Positions 35,726-48,800 of a DNA stretch of 64,000 nucleotides are shown one piece after another (within the stretch, counting starts at the first letter, position 1; each line of letters starts with the position of its first letter). The notes under the pieces are model-generated. The model saw nothing but the letters and a program-made list of their open reading frames with translations, made no database searches and was not told the origin of the DNA. The translations under genes and the position numbers were made by a program. Origin of the DNA: Lamellibrachia columna (lineage: Eukaryota; Annelida; Polychaeta; Sabellida; Siboglinidae); assembly GCA_963662155.1 (NCBI GenBank), contig OY759271.1, positions 12,404,898-12,468,897 on the forward strand, given 5' to 3'.

Positions 35726-38700
35726 TCGTCCAACAACACTGGTTTCACTAGCATTTTATTTGTGACAAATTGCACTCCGCGAAAATGGCAGTTATACAAC
35801 TGTTACCGCCAGATGGCACGACCAGCACCGAAGTGGACATATGATGGCGCCACCTGATGAGGTCTGGGAAACGACTAAACCAAAGATCTCATTATGATAA
35901 TAATAATATCAGATCTTTGAACTAGACCACGGATAACCGGTGACTCCCCCTGGAGGACAGCATATACTATGATGTCTTCTTCGGGGGACAATATCTCCCC
36001 AGGAAAGATTACCAAGGATATCCGGGATACATGCCTCTTCAGTGGGAATAATATGTCCTAAGTTATCTCAGAATAATGCAAGGCCGTGTGTTAATATTTC
36101 AATGCATCACTTCCTCGTTGGTGATACGTAATGGCTTATTGCCTTTACGATACCTTTAGATAGACCTACTACTATATTGTTTATGATAACTGCAAAGTAA
36201 ATTCACAATAAATATTGAATTCGTTGCATCATATTCTTGCTTCTAACTGTGGCGTTCCATGCACAACTGTTTAATTGTGACTGTTTACAACAAATATGTT
36301 GTTTTATCATACCACGTAACACCCCTTGGTTTCTTTATGCAATACTTCTTGAAACACAACCACCTTCCATCAAAAATTAAGTTACAAACGTTGCAAGAAC
36401 ATATAAATACTGCTGGCGAATAACATGAGAAAAGTCAGTTTGTGTAATTAATTTCCTGTATGTTTAGCCATTCTAGTCTTTATAATAAAATGTGAATCCT
36501 CAACAGCAGTTATATAGTTAAACTTTTTATTCAATCAGGAGCCAAAATCTGAAGTAATATTATAACATCACATAGTCAACACAGCACAAATAATTATTTA
36601 ATTACAATAAAGACTTCTGACACCCGTAAAGACAAGCCAATTGATCACCTGTCAATGGTGTGTAGGCTTCATTGGGAAACAAGTAAATTAGTGGACATAA
36701 ATCCTATTAAAAAATTCCTCATGCAGTGGAAACTAGATAATGTTACAATTCACAATCTGTATACCAATGGTAGGGCTACACGATGAATAAATTATAAATA
36801 TGGTGCTAGATATACATCCACATTATATAGTTAGTAGTATAAAACCAAAAACAGCAGTACCCAATGTATTAAAAACCAGTTGCAGAAGAATATTAATACA
36901 ATACTAAAACGTAACAGTCACAGTTTCAACCAATGATGCGAAATCCAACAAAATAACTGTCACCTGAATTCATGAAAACTGAACACACAAATACTGTGCA
37001 CCGACTAGAGTTACTGACACAAATCAACCATAACGACATCCTTTGCACCAAGTCAATGAATTACCATGAAAACAGTCTGCTAAAAATAAATCACGACTTG
37101 TGTTACACAGTTGTGGCAACAAACATGCTTATCTTGAAGCCAAATCTATACACAAAATGGTAATCTGCTATAGTTCTCAGTTCACACATGCTATCTGCTT
37201 ATAACCTGATAAATTTAACTCCAATCTAAAAAAACTGTATTGGTACAATGTGATATCTGTATCAGATTGCAACATGATTAACCTGCAGCCAAACCTGTTA
37301 AGTTTATAAAATGGGAAGGCTGGAGATATTCTATGCGATACAAAATTACCTCCTTTGTGCCATCGAGGGCAGGATTTTACCACTAGCTAAGAAACTGGAA
37401 GATGTGTCACAGCTATTCACCCATCAAAATGAAGTTGTGATTCAGATGAAGAAAAATAATTTTTTTTAAACCATTAAAAAAAATTGAAGAATTTTGTAAT
37501 GGGAGGAATCATGAAACACACGGTTGCAGGGGTGTTACATCTCATGCCCGTGAGACGGCTACCAAATGGGAAAGTCAGAAGATGATGCTACCAGATGTCA
37601 CCTGACATCAACCAGAGGACATCCACATGAGTTGACATGATATAAGCCTTCCTGGATCAGTGCAAACCATTTGCAGGTCAAAGTTTGATCATTCTATGCA
37701 GAAACAGAGATATACAAAATGCACCATACAATATAGTTGCGTAGTAAGATTAAACTAAAAAGAAAGTAAACCAGTTTTCATTGGTTAACAGAACGACTGT
37801 TTTATAGACACTGCGACACTGAATTAGTATTTATAAACACCATGGTTGGCTAATTAATATCTAAACAAATCGTGTTACTATTGTGATTTCAAAATCCTAT
37901 TTTATACAATTTCATACAGTAAATATACTACAACCATAAAGATTAAAATATAAAATATTGAACATTGTTAATTTAGATGAACTATGAAAAAAACTCAAAC
38001 TAGCTTCATATGAGCGAAGCCATGAAAAACGATGCACATTCTATTTAAAAGTAGGCAGTACAATGGAACACTTCATATGAATAACGATTATTTTCAAAAC
38101 ACAACTTTTGTAATCTCAATATTTTGAAGAAAATTGTTACTCATATATACTTCTACCAACTTGATGAACACTTTCACTAATAATGGAACAAGTTGGATGT
38201 CCTAAAAGAAAATGTAATTTTTAATTCAGAGACAATAACTCTACAATGATTTCCCTGCTGAAAACAGACCATTGATTAAATTTGTAAACTGGTGCATGGT
38301 TTTTTATTGCAATCTTATCAAAGGAAACTGGCCTATATTGTCAATGAAGCATACCATGCAAATTGGGCCAACTGTGTAGTTTATTTCTGCACTAACGGTA
38401 ACCTCACATATACTGAATTGCACATAACAACATAACCTGGAGGACTTAATCGTATCACAATAAAATAGGTTAGCGTGATTTACAGCTGATAATAAAATGA
38501 CTTATATAACATTATATTTATAAGAAAATGTTGACTGTGTGCAATGTTTTTGATGTGTAATATGTCTACATGACATAAATTGTAGTAATAAACGACCACA
38601 GGATCTAATTATTGGCACCCATTACCAACAATGTCACCAGCAGTAAAATCACGAATCAAAACACTTGAAACAATTGAATCCTGGCATACCAGTACTTGTA

Positions 38701-38867
38701 ATGTGACCTGGTTGTAATAGACAGCAGTCTATATTAGACACATTATGCCTATGTATAATCAATAACCAAGGTTACAGCCTCTCCATAGTATTATGAACAC
38801 CTGCCCATAGTAGGCATATTTCCACAGTGCCAACATAGCTACTTTTGAGGTGTTACTTGCCATTTAA
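35726..38867. other. No gene; possible long 3' UTR of the TMEM53-like gene (minus)
   Basis: No coding exon is visible on either strand. Reading leftward from the TMEM53-like stop at 40,193, AATAAA signals occur on the minus strand near 38,380, 38,307 and 36,523, so part of this stretch could be 3' UTR; that is inference only. A hairpin with AAAGATCT arms lies at about 35,883-35,920. Confidence 0.35.
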
Positions 38868-39259
38868 GGGGCCATCCATAAAGTATGTCATGTTCAGGGG
38901 GTGGCAGGTGTCCGGGAAAGTATTACAGAGCATTACATAGGGGGTGGATGGGTGTCTCGGTGATCATTATTAAAAAAATTGTTTTGGCTCATCTAGTCGT
39001 CGATGTCAGACTGATATCACTGATTGATATGCCAGTTTGGGGGAATATTTCAACTGAATTAGAACAGAAAAGGAATGTGGACTCTACCATGCATCAGTGA
39101 AGTGTATAATGTCGAGCAAAAAGCCTGCAAACTTGGTGAAAAATAGATGCAGTAACGAACGTAGTTTGTTTTGGGGGGTGTACAGGCCAGCATTATGAAA
39201 TGTGACAAGGGGGTGGGGGGGTCTCAAAAAATAGTGTGACATACTTTATGGACAGCCCC
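38868..39259. mobile_element. PIF/Harbinger-like MITE
   Basis: Inverted ends of about 23 bases start GGGGCCATCCATAAAGTATG and close with the inverse (CATACTTTATGGACAGCCCC), two mismatches. The element is flanked by TAA on both sides, a 3-bp target duplication typical of PIF/Harbinger. The interior has GGGGGTGG runs and no transposase. Confidence 0.75.
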
Positions 39260-39995
39260 TAACCAGATAACATGCCAACACAGCTGAACATAATCTGGCT
39301 AAGTATACAGCTGAGAACACACAGCCAGGGTCAACAGTCCAAGGCTGACCAGAGGAGGTTCAATGTAAACACACCCAGGGGGTCATCCAGAGGTCAGGCT
39401 GCAACAGAAGCCTATGAGAGGAAACTTTTTAGTTTAGTAAATTTATATATATATATATATATATGGAAGAATATGCAACAACATAGCTGCCAATTATAAA
39501 ACCTGTCTTAGATACCTAGCTACGTGGATATTGAAAATGGCAAACGTTTTATACATGGATGGTTATCGCCAAACCATGTGTGCACGTTTTTCAGATAATG
39601 CAATGCCAAACTTTTTGTCATGACCTAATATGCTAATTGATTATTTAAGTTTCCTTAAAATTGAGTACATCCTGAGAAAACATGACAACGGACTCACTAA
39701 AACATGTCATCAATAGTCATGTGTTTGCAAACTCAAACAGTTAACAAACTTGTTCATAACACCGTTTTGCCAATTCAAGATATGTACGAGTGTGAGCACT
39801 CAGAGGCTTCATATGCAGATATGAACTGTTCACACAATTACAATACAGCACATTCATATAGAAGTTCCTAAATAGATAAAAATGTGCATAGTAGTTCAAT
39901 TAATCTAGTGGTTGAATCTTGCTAAGTTCAGTTGCTTCAGTTCTCTTGTGGATGTGAAAAGGCAAGAACTAGCATGTAATATGTACATGAAATAC
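39260..39995. other. No gene; short (TA)n tract
   Basis: A (TA)n tract lies near 39,446-39,464. Possible 3' UTR of the TMEM53-like gene; nothing else seen. Confidence 0.35.
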
Positions 39996-40192
39996 CAGTC
40001 ATTTCACTGGCGCTTGAATGTAACAGTCATTTCTCTGGCGCTTGAATGTAACACAATCATTTCCCTGGCACTTGAATGTAACAGTCATTTCTCTGGCACT
40101 TGAATATAAAAGTAGTTTCTCTGACGCTCGAATGTAACACAGTCATTTCCCTGGTGCTTGAATGTAACACAGTCATTTACCTGGCGCTAGAA
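39996..40192. repeat. 28-30-bp minisatellite abutting a stop codon
   Basis: Seven units around CAGTCATTTCTCTGGCGCTT followed by GAATGTAA(CA). The last unit ends at the TGA of the TMEM53-like gene on the minus strand, so the array forms the very start of its 3' UTR. Confidence 0.9.
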
Positions 40193-41155
40193 TCAACCAC
40201 TGGCTGCAGCACTTGTTTTGACAAATTGTTCCTCGTCGGTTTCCTCATTATCAAGTCCAATGGTGCCAAGGAAGCGGTTGAGCGCTTGCATGTAATCAGC
40301 AGGGTAATACAGAAAGTGTGACACATGCGGCGAATTATCAAAGAGCTTGATCACCACAGGGATGTCTTTGTTGCGCCACTTTCCAACAACATACTCAATG
40401 CGTTCGACGGGGCCTACTGGGTCTGCATGTGAGCATAACAACAGTGAAGGTATGGCGAGGTCATTGGCATGAAACGCAGCCGACGATCGCAAGTAATGGT
40501 CTGTTGTCTGCTTCTTGAAAACCTTCAGGTAACTCGCGAGTGAGTGTTCAATAATTCTCTGAACCACTGGGTTATCTGACACTGCACGGCTTACCCCAAA
40601 AGGGATCCCTTGAAAGTCAACGGGACTGTCAAAGATCTGGCCACGGATTCGCTCCTTCAGACCGGAATATTTATCGGGATTTGCGCAGATTTTGTGGAGT
40701 ATTTCTCCGTACAGGTACCCACCAACCGAGAAACCATGAATGAGGAGAGGTTGGAGGGCATGGTCGGCATCGTGTATGAAGTCCAACATTTCCTGACTGA
40801 GTCCCTGCACGATAACTGGCCACATCAGTTGAGTTGGTCGCACTTTGATTTGCAACACGTCAAAGCCCTTCTCAAGGTAGAAGTTGTTGTACTTGTGAAG
40901 ATGCTTCGACTTCGCAGCCAGCCAGGCGTAGATAACAACAAGTGGCCGATCTTTTGCGGCAAGATTGCTATCACATGCCTTGTGGAAGACCATGTTCTTG
41001 TTAATGATGTCAGGTTTTTGCCACACAGCCACTGCGGTCGACAGGAATTGTGTACTTCGCATTGCCAGCACTTTCACCTGCATAGAACAATGATTGTTAT
41101 GTCGCACTAGTCTTGCCACACTTTGCAGTGATACAAACAATTTAGGGAATACCAA
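40193..41155 (-). CDS. TMEM53: TMEM53-like DUF829 alpha/beta-hydrolase protein
   Basis: A 320-codon frame of the DUF829/TMEM53 family with an alpha/beta-hydrolase layout. It has a beta strand before VIYAWLAAKSKH (about residues 73-84), the nucleophile elbow GFSVGG (about 141-146), the acid strand LLLCSHADPV (about 236-245) and the histidine region SPHVSHFLYYPADY (about 275-288). Ser, Asp and His are all present. Vertebrate TMEM53 sits at the nuclear envelope; enzymatic activity of the family is not established. The N-terminus is uncertain: on the minus strand TTCTATGCAG just before GTGAAAG at 41,077 looks like a splice acceptor, so residues upstream of it may be intronic and the real first exon may lie elsewhere. 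Residues after it are basic and Ser/Thr-rich, so a mitochondrial presequence is also possible. It is on the same strand as DDX51, 4.6 kb away. Confidence 0.8.
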   Translation of the reverse strand: MVFPKLFVSLQSVARLVRHNNHCSMQVKVLAMRSTQFLSTAVAVWQKPDIINKNMVFHKACDSNLAAKDRPLVVIYAWLAAKSKHLHKYNNFYLEKGFDVLQIKVRPTQLMWPVIVQGLSQEMLDFIHDADHALQPLLIHGFSVGGYLYGEILHKICANPDKYSGLKERIRGQIFDSPVDFQGIPFGVSRAVSDNPVVQRIIEHSLASYLKVFKKQTTDHYLRSSAAFHANDLAIPSLLLCSHADPVGPVERIEYVVGKWRNKDIPVVIKLFDNSPHVSHFLYYPADYMQALNRFLGTIGLDNEETDEEQFVKTSAAASG

Positions 41156-41473
41156 TACACTATTAGTTCAGGCATCCTCCTATTCACAGTTTTTCTATAT
41201 ACTTCAAAACACCCCAGAAAATTTTACCATTTTAAACCAATGGCCATTGAAGGTATTTATACAATTGAAGGGAAAACGGGGATTTTAGGTTCCCATAAAA
41301 TAAACTATGGTTGTTAATTTACACGTTCTAGCTGACTTGCAATTTAACTGGTTGATGCAGCTACTGGAATAAAGTTCAATTCCTAAATTGTACCTGTACC
41401 TGATTTAATGTACTTGTTTGTTGTTAGGTACTGAGTACTTAATAAGTTTCTACATACTTGATACAGTAAGCAC

Positions 41474-41477
<4 letters not shown>

Positions 41478-41566
<89 letters not shown>
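41478..41566. repeat. (TA)n microsatellite
   Basis: About 88 bases of uninterrupted TA. Confidence 0.95.
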
Positions 41567-41572
<6 letters not shown>

Positions 41573-41804
41573 CTTACTTGACATTTATATGTACTTACCC
41601 CAAACCTGTTAGAATGTCAATGTTCACAGCACACATTCAATCCTAAGGTTGCACAAAATTGTAGTGCTTTTCTAGTTCCTTGTCATGTATTATTAATAAT
41701 TCTATCAAACATTATTTTTGTAGCAGGGCCCAGGCACATTTATATATACTCAATTATATAGTCATAACTGACATAAGACATAACTATAGGCACAGGGACA
41801 TAGC

Positions 41805-42095
41805 CATAGTTAGGTTAGATTTAACAAGATTTAACAAGATTGTCATCCCAGACAACAAGTTCCAGATGGCAAGTGGACAAGGAAGCCATTGGCTTATCGA
41901 GAGTCCAACAATTTTCTCATGTTTAGCCCACCCTTATCAAATATCTGTCAATTCTATTTTTAAACATATTCACACTACTAGCATTAACACAATCATTTGG
42001 CAGTTTGTTCCATTCATTTATCACCCTCTGTGAGAAAGAGTACTTTCTCATGTCCAACCTACACTGCTCCTTAACTAATGCATCTTTGTTATATT
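41805..42095 (-). mobile_element. CR1-like LINE, 3' end fragment
   Basis: Matches the 3' part of the element at 6,080-7,194: shared GTGGACAAGGAAGCCATTGG and TTCCATTCATTTAT, and the same TTAACAAGAT tail. Strongly 5'-truncated. Confidence 0.8.
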
Positions 42096-43466
42096 ATATC
42101 TTCTATTCTCCTAGCATTTAAACACACGCATCTATAACCTGCTTCATACCTGTTTTTAGGACATTTTGTTATTGGTTTATCTGTACTAGTGGCCTCTTGT
42201 CCTGCTTGAGGCATCTCTAAGTAACTCCCCTGCGCTTCTAGTTTAAATAGTGTCGACTACCAAAAATATTCGTTATGTTACCCATGCCACTGTCTAGATG
42301 ATCATGACATAAGGTTAGATGCCACATAAGGTATAGATGCCACTGTCTAGATGATCGTACTATTAGGTTAGATGATCATAATATTATTATTAATTTAATA
42401 CCATGTAACAACTGTAATCAACGAATTGCAAAACATGCAGTGATTCTATGACTATAGTCTATATGTAGACTTTGTAAACGTAAATTGTACGTAAGTCTAA
42501 ATTGTACCTGATTACATAACAGCTGAAATAATGTGGTGGCATATCAACACTACCGAAGCCCAAGATACGACGTCGAAAGCAGACTTTATCTGCAGACCGT
42601 AGACATGTTTTTACATATCAATCGATTCATGCAATCAATCAATGCATGCGGTAGATTTGTTGACGGCAAACTGATCACGGCATGATGATCGATCAAGCCA
42701 TGACCTCGGAATGCACTACGCTTAAATTTTTTAGAATACACACATGCGTTTAGCATCACAATCTACCTGACACATCTGACGGGCGTTCGTCGTTGCTTTC
42801 GATATTATAGACATCATTTTGCAAGTTAATATTCTTCGTCAGTTGTATTGTGTTTTTAAAACACGCTGCTTCGAACCGAGGTGGCAGATGTTAAGCCAGC
42901 CACCGGAAGTTGATGTCGGATGATCGAAGGGGGAATTCCCACGTGTACTGCTCGCGAATAATAGGACCATTCCCATTAATGTAGGGGTGATAAGTTTTAA
43001 TATTCCTTTAATTACACTTAGGTATAGACTTTTAATATATATATATATAACACATCGTCGTAAGAAGCTAATGAATACCAGGAGCTGAAAATGGTGGCAC
43101 GAGAAATTCAACTGAAATAGTGGGACCTTAGATATCCAAACCTCCGGGCCCCAGCGTACGTACGAGTGTACGACGTCAATGCATTGCATAATAATCCTAT
43201 TTTCAGTGGCATCAGCAGAGTGCATATTCAGCGGCGCGTAGCTATAGGGCAAAGGTTACCAAACAGGCTGGATGACATACACCTGGTGGCCGTCTTGTAG
43301 TTATTGGGGGTACCTCTGCAAACTTACAACATATCATTTTGGAATAGCAGGGGTGAAACACAATTTAAGCCAGAAAGCAGAAATTGGTGAGAAACTTTGC
43401 AAATGGAACTGCCACCATGGAGACCGCGACGACTTCACGTTTTGAGGGGCCGTATATCATTTAAAA
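42096..43466. other. No recognisable gene
   Basis: Around 42,540-42,960 and 43,150-43,240 CG dinucleotides are more frequent than nearby. This could mark the promoter or a non-coding first exon of the TMEM53-like gene, but no exon could be defined. Confidence 0.35.
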
Positions 43467-43925
43467 AATTAGGGCCATTCCCAAATTAAATTTTGAGGGT
43501 GTGTATGTATATATATATATATATACTGTGGGTAAAAAACAAAAGCATAACATTTTAATTGACACCTATAATTTGGGATGATGTAACAATATTACAGTGT
43601 AATTTTATTAACTTATTAACAATCTATGTGTTCGTGTTTGTGTTTTTACAAAAGGTGGTGCATCCAGATTGGACCCATGATTCGAGTTATGATGGGTATT
43701 CGAATTATTGAAGTTCAAGTTGTGCTATAGATGTACGAATGAGTTGCTTAAAGTTATTTCTGTGTTAAGTCAAGACTAGTTTGGCACCTGCAAAGCATAC
43801 TTGTCCATTTATTTCACAAAGTTTTATATATATATATATATATATAATTTTATATATATATATATGCATATATATCTATGGCAATTTTTTTAGGGCCATT
43901 CCCAAATAAAATTTTGAGGGTGTGC
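43467..43925. repeat. Repeat Y copy 1 with (TA)n and flanking direct repeat
   Basis: A 35-base segment (AGGGCCATTCCCAAAT, then TTTTGAGGGTGTG) occurs at about 43,467 and 43,888. Between them are (TA)n tracts and about 300 bases (from ACTGTGGGTAAAAAACAAAA to CAAAGTTTT) that match 59,105-59,470 in the opposite orientation. Confidence 0.75.
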
Positions 43926-44124
43926 ATATATATATTATATATATAATTATATATACATATATATATATATATATACATACATATATATCTACGGCATGTG
44001 TATGTATAGGTATCATTAAATTAAAACTTAAAATGTGTTTTAATCGATTGTGTGAAATTATTCTTTCTTAACAGCCATAGGAATTATTGTCAAGGACAAC
44101 TTGAAGTTTATTGAAAACAGTCTA
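43926..44124. other. TA-rich sequence
   Basis: Broken TA repeats and AT-rich DNA; no gene. Confidence 0.5.
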
Positions 44125-44365
44125 AACAAAATAAGTAAAAAAAATATATAACTAGAATTTCATAGAATTGTACAGACTACCGTAGAACATTATATACAGA
44201 ACAATAGAATGCTACAGATTCTATAGAATATTTTCTTATTTCTGTAGAAATGTCTCCAAAAAAATCCTATAAAAATTCTATACACTTAAAAAGGAAAAGT
44301 CTATAGAATATTTTCTAGTTCTATAGAAATGTCTCGACAAAAATCCTATAGAATATTCTATAAGG
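44125..44365. repeat. Degenerate TTCTATAGAA palindrome-rich repeat, copy 2
   Basis: Same composition as 15,180-15,375: repeated TTCTATAGAA, ATTCTATAGAATATT and GTAGAAATGTCTC blocks. Confidence 0.6.
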
Positions 44366-45774
44366 GATCAACAAACTTTGCGTGACAAATAGTTTGTATT
44401 TTAAGAAGCAGTGAGTAACAAGAGCTCCAGTTCAACAGATATTTATTATATAAAATGCACCACTCTGGTATGATGCACAATAGTGATTGCTGTCTGATTA
44501 GCCGAAGGTTGCACACTTTAAAAGACCAATGCATTTGGAATGTGTCTGGAGATAACACTGAGTAGTTTGCTCAGCTGGAAAGTCACTGTAAATAGTAAAC
44601 TTATCTGGCACATCTGGAAAAAGTGGTTGGTTCAGCATGTTGTTGTGAATTACCCCCGAACAAACCAGAAACACATTTCTTGTACAAGGCAGACTCCCAT
44701 TTTACCAATCTAAGCACGTTCTTCACTGTATTTTGGGTATGAAATAGCACTTAATGGGTGATTAAGGGTGTACATATAAACAAGAAAAATTATTTAATTT
44801 GAGTGGAACTACAAGTAATTTTATTTAATGAATATGAATCATCTATGAATAAAATATGTTAGTGAATTAATCTATGCCACATACCATGAAACAATATAAT
44901 TTATACAATAACTGATCATGTATTTGTTTTTACCTCTGAATGGGCATAATTTTGAAAAGGGCATAATTTTGCCTAACTTGTGGAATGTGACTCCATCCGT
45001 GGAAAAGGGTATAAATTCAATCCGCTCGACTTGAAAAGGGTATCTTTTTGACAAAAGTCTAAAACTTGTTTAGGATGGGTTGGTTAAATAAATTTTCAAG
45101 GATGGTATACTGGGAATATATTGAGTGCCCCCTCCAGGTGAAAGTAGTCACTCATATACAACACTTCAACATATTTATATTTGATTTTTTTAATTGACTA
45201 TACATATAATGTTTAGTTTACCACACATACTCACTAAGTAGCATGCCAGTTTCTTCTCGACATAATTTGTGATTTCTGGGACACATTTCTTTCCAACAAC
45301 AATCACAGCTAAGCACTGTTATTAATAAATATTGTTTCATTATCAATTTCAATGCAGTAAACTGAATTTGAAAAATACAGTGATTTTGGTGTTTGCAAAC
45401 ATATTTAAATGAATGACCAATGATGTTAATAATTATGCACATTTTGTATTCATATTATTTACACATTACATAGTGAATAAATATTATGTGCCTTTGTCCA
45501 AAAATAACATAGCATTATCATTTTGTTGAACAGAGCTATGTTGTTCCAACCAGATGCACTTACAAATACCAGGCAGAAGGCAAGATCCAATAAAGAAAAC
45601 TGGTAAGCCACCGAAAGAGGTTCAATTAGATGTGGCAGCAATATTTATAGACACGTGAAATTAATGGCAACAAAATCACTTGGCACCATCTATATGTCCA
45701 AGTGCCAAAGTAAGACAACAGCAGTCGAATGGCATGTAACGTGTCCACATACTCTTCAGAAGAACTTCTCTCCT
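44366..45774. other. Intergenic; likely contains the DDX51 3' UTR (minus)
   Basis: No exon is seen. Reading leftward from the DDX51 stop at 45,775, AATAAA signals on the minus strand occur near 44,820 and 44,437. The 3' end of the transcript is not determined. Confidence 0.4.
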
Positions 45775-45804
45775 TCATTGATTTCGACTCTTGTTTTTCT
45801 CGCC
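45775..45804 (-). CDS. DDX51: DDX51 coding exon 15 (C-terminus)
   Basis: Nine codons GEKNKSRNQ and TGA after the acceptor ATCTTTGCAG. The basic, charged end resembles the C-terminus of other DDX51 proteins. The longer open frame here is in a different phase. Confidence 0.7.
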   Translation of the reverse strand, partial: GEKNKSRNQ

Positions 45805-48800
45805 CTGCAAAGATCATAACTTACTTTATGAACCACATTAGACATCTACACATTATCAGCTGGTACTGTGTCTTATAACATATGCATGGTGAAACAAAAG
45901 CCAGCCAACTAAGACTTTGTGGAAAACATAAGGGGTTAGGATGAATAAAATTGGATATTCTTCAATTTTACAATTTGGTTTCCATGGAAACGGCAGACAT
46001 TTAAATTTGTTTTTGCAAGTATTTTTCAACATAAATCACAGATAAAATAAATACATGCATGATATATACATGCATTTGTATCAAACCAAAATATTACGCT
46101 AAATTATTTGTTTATAATTTCAAGTTATTTTTGAGACATGATTCAACATCATATAAAAAATGTTTAGTCATGAGACATATTTAAATTTCATTTTGTCAGG
46201 ATGCACTGTCTGCTTTGTTGTGGATGTACTCCAAATTTCAGGGGGAAATGTCAAACGGTTTTGGTAGAACTTTCTGCTGGAATTTTTATAACACATAAAA
46301 ATAAAAAAATAACACATTTTGCAGCAACTATCAAAACATCTCAATAAGAATACGCATGCCATACATAGTTTTATTTTTATTTATCCAGTGTTCTGATGGG
46401 TTTCTGTTTTACCTTCACTAACCTTGAGCACTGATGGCAGTTGTTCAAGCGCCATCTGGTAGGTATCAAGCAACATCTTCAGTTGTGATCGCTTGAATTT
46501 CAGCTCAGTGATGTTGGTTTTCCCTGCTTTTTTTGTCATCTGCTTGAAGTGATAGATCTGAAGGAAGAAACCATTGGGATTTTCCAGTTAAACCTCAGAC
46601 AATGAGGATCAACCAATAGATTAATGACAACCGCCATATATTCATGTAGTTCATGACCTTGTCGAAGGGTACAATACATAGGTAAAGATGGCTACTCACG
46701 GATATGTCGTAAGACCTACGACCTTGCAACAAACTACAATGATTACACATGGCTACGAAAACACCAAGTCAGGTGTGCTGGTCAATTGGAGGTCTTGTAC
46801 GTGTAGCGTCTGTATGGATGTAAGAAGTTGGAAATATGTATTTTTTGACAAAACACTGCGGGATACCTTCTGCCTGGTGTCTACCTGAGATTAAATAAAT
46901 TACAAATGATCCCACGAAGGGAATTAATGTGTAACCTGTCTTGGATTCGCAACCTTACCTTACCACTGTGATAACATGTACTGTACACCCGGATACAAAC
47001 CTATTCAACTAGCCGAGTTACACGGAAGAAAAGGCAGCCACTACAAGACCTTGACTCCTTGCACTACCCAGTTTGGGTAATGCAATGCCAATGGGAATGA
47101 CAATGTTGTGCCCCAAAACTCATGTACAACTTCCGGTTTGATGTAGCGCTCGTAATGTATGTAGGAACCTAAGTGCACGTTTGACGTAGATCACGTAACT
47201 CAGAACAATCACACAAAATACGCATGGCGTTACTAACAACTGTGCGTAACTACGAACTCCTATTGTTCTGAATTACATAAATCTATGTCAAAACGTCCTC
47301 CGTAATGTTCCCACCCTCCGGAAATTTTTTTAATGTCTGAACGATCCCCAGGGGCCTGTCAACAAAATGTCAGACCCATACATGCGAAACTGATGGAGAT
47401 ACAAGGAAACGTACAAACAGACAGACCCACAACTTAATAGTGTAGATTAATGTTCACCGATATGTGGGTTTCAATATCAACTTGCCTCCTTCTTCTCAAG
47501 AAGGGTCACAGTCGTCCCGGCCCGACCCGCCCGGGCCGTCCTCCCAATCCTGTGGATATACGTCTTCAGGAAAGGAGGGAAGTCATACGAGATGACGTAG
47601 TGGACATTCTCAATGTCCATTCCTCGTGCCATGGCATCAGAGCAGATCAAACTGGACATTGAAAGAAAACACAGAAACGAAAAATTTTAATAATGATGAG
47701 ACACTTATTGGCATTCAATATCTTCTGCAATCAGTGATTTTTTAATGCATTTTCAACTATAACCTTATGTTATATGTCATTTTTAATAATCCTCAAGCAA
47801 TTATGCAACACTAATGTATTCAATCACACTCAATCTTATTTTTCGGTAATAATAATATCTTCTCGCCTACTTACACCACCTTCGTATTACCCGTTTTGCA
47901 AGATTCACCGAGGTATTGTGCCTAGGGTTACCTTGTTTTATACTTAGCGGGTTACACATAGATACAATCAGTCAAGTCCATATATGACTATATATTCAGG
48001 GAGAGAAGGACCACTGTGCATGATGTGTACTCTCTCCCTTAGGCACCAACTAGAGGATATACAGTTACACAGTTTTCCATCCACATGACACACGTCTTCC
48101 TGGTACTTCAAATGCCATCCGCGTAACCCAGATGAAATGACAGCTGCCAAATCAATTTTTTTATTAAACAACGAAATATGCCACTGGCTCTACATTTGAA
48201 TCGAGTACATCTTGGTTAAAAGGCACATTCAATACAACCTTCAAAACGTTATTATAATAAGTTATTCAGAAGAAACGTACTACATTATTATTGTTTCTAT
48301 TGTGTTGAATTATCATAATTAAAATAATAAATGCAAAAGTGATTTTAACATAATTAAAATTAGCAATTGTGTTTATTTTAATACTATTCCTAGCTAAGAG
48401 AGCCACGTAGTTCAGAAACGTATTGTCCAGACCGGAGAAGTGGTAGAAATAACAACTTATTAAAAATTTGGGCTGAATAAAAAGTTAAGATAACTGGTTT
48501 TCAGATAAACAGTTGTGTGCTGTAATTGAACTGAAAGTTTGCAACATGACAATTAACAAACCATTGAGCCAATGCACCACTACTTACATGTCGATCTTGC
48601 CAGCTGCAAACTGTCGCAGTATACGCGCTCTCTTCATGGCGTGGAGATGTGAGGACATCTCTCGTACCTCCAGTCCTCCGGCCAGCTTCAAGAGCCAGAA
48701 CAACCTGCGACGTATGCACACATGCCATCACGTACAAGCAGCTAAGTTGCAGCTGTGACAGCGTATAGATAAAAGCGCAATGTAGGGCTTAGTGAAGTGA

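Noticed and set aside
40610..41110. 166-codon plus-strand frame
   Set aside because: Antisense shadow of the TMEM53-like gene.
45626..45817. 63-codon minus-strand frame as the end of DDX51
   Set aside because: Exon 14 ends in phase 0, which puts the last exon in a different frame that stops after nine codons.
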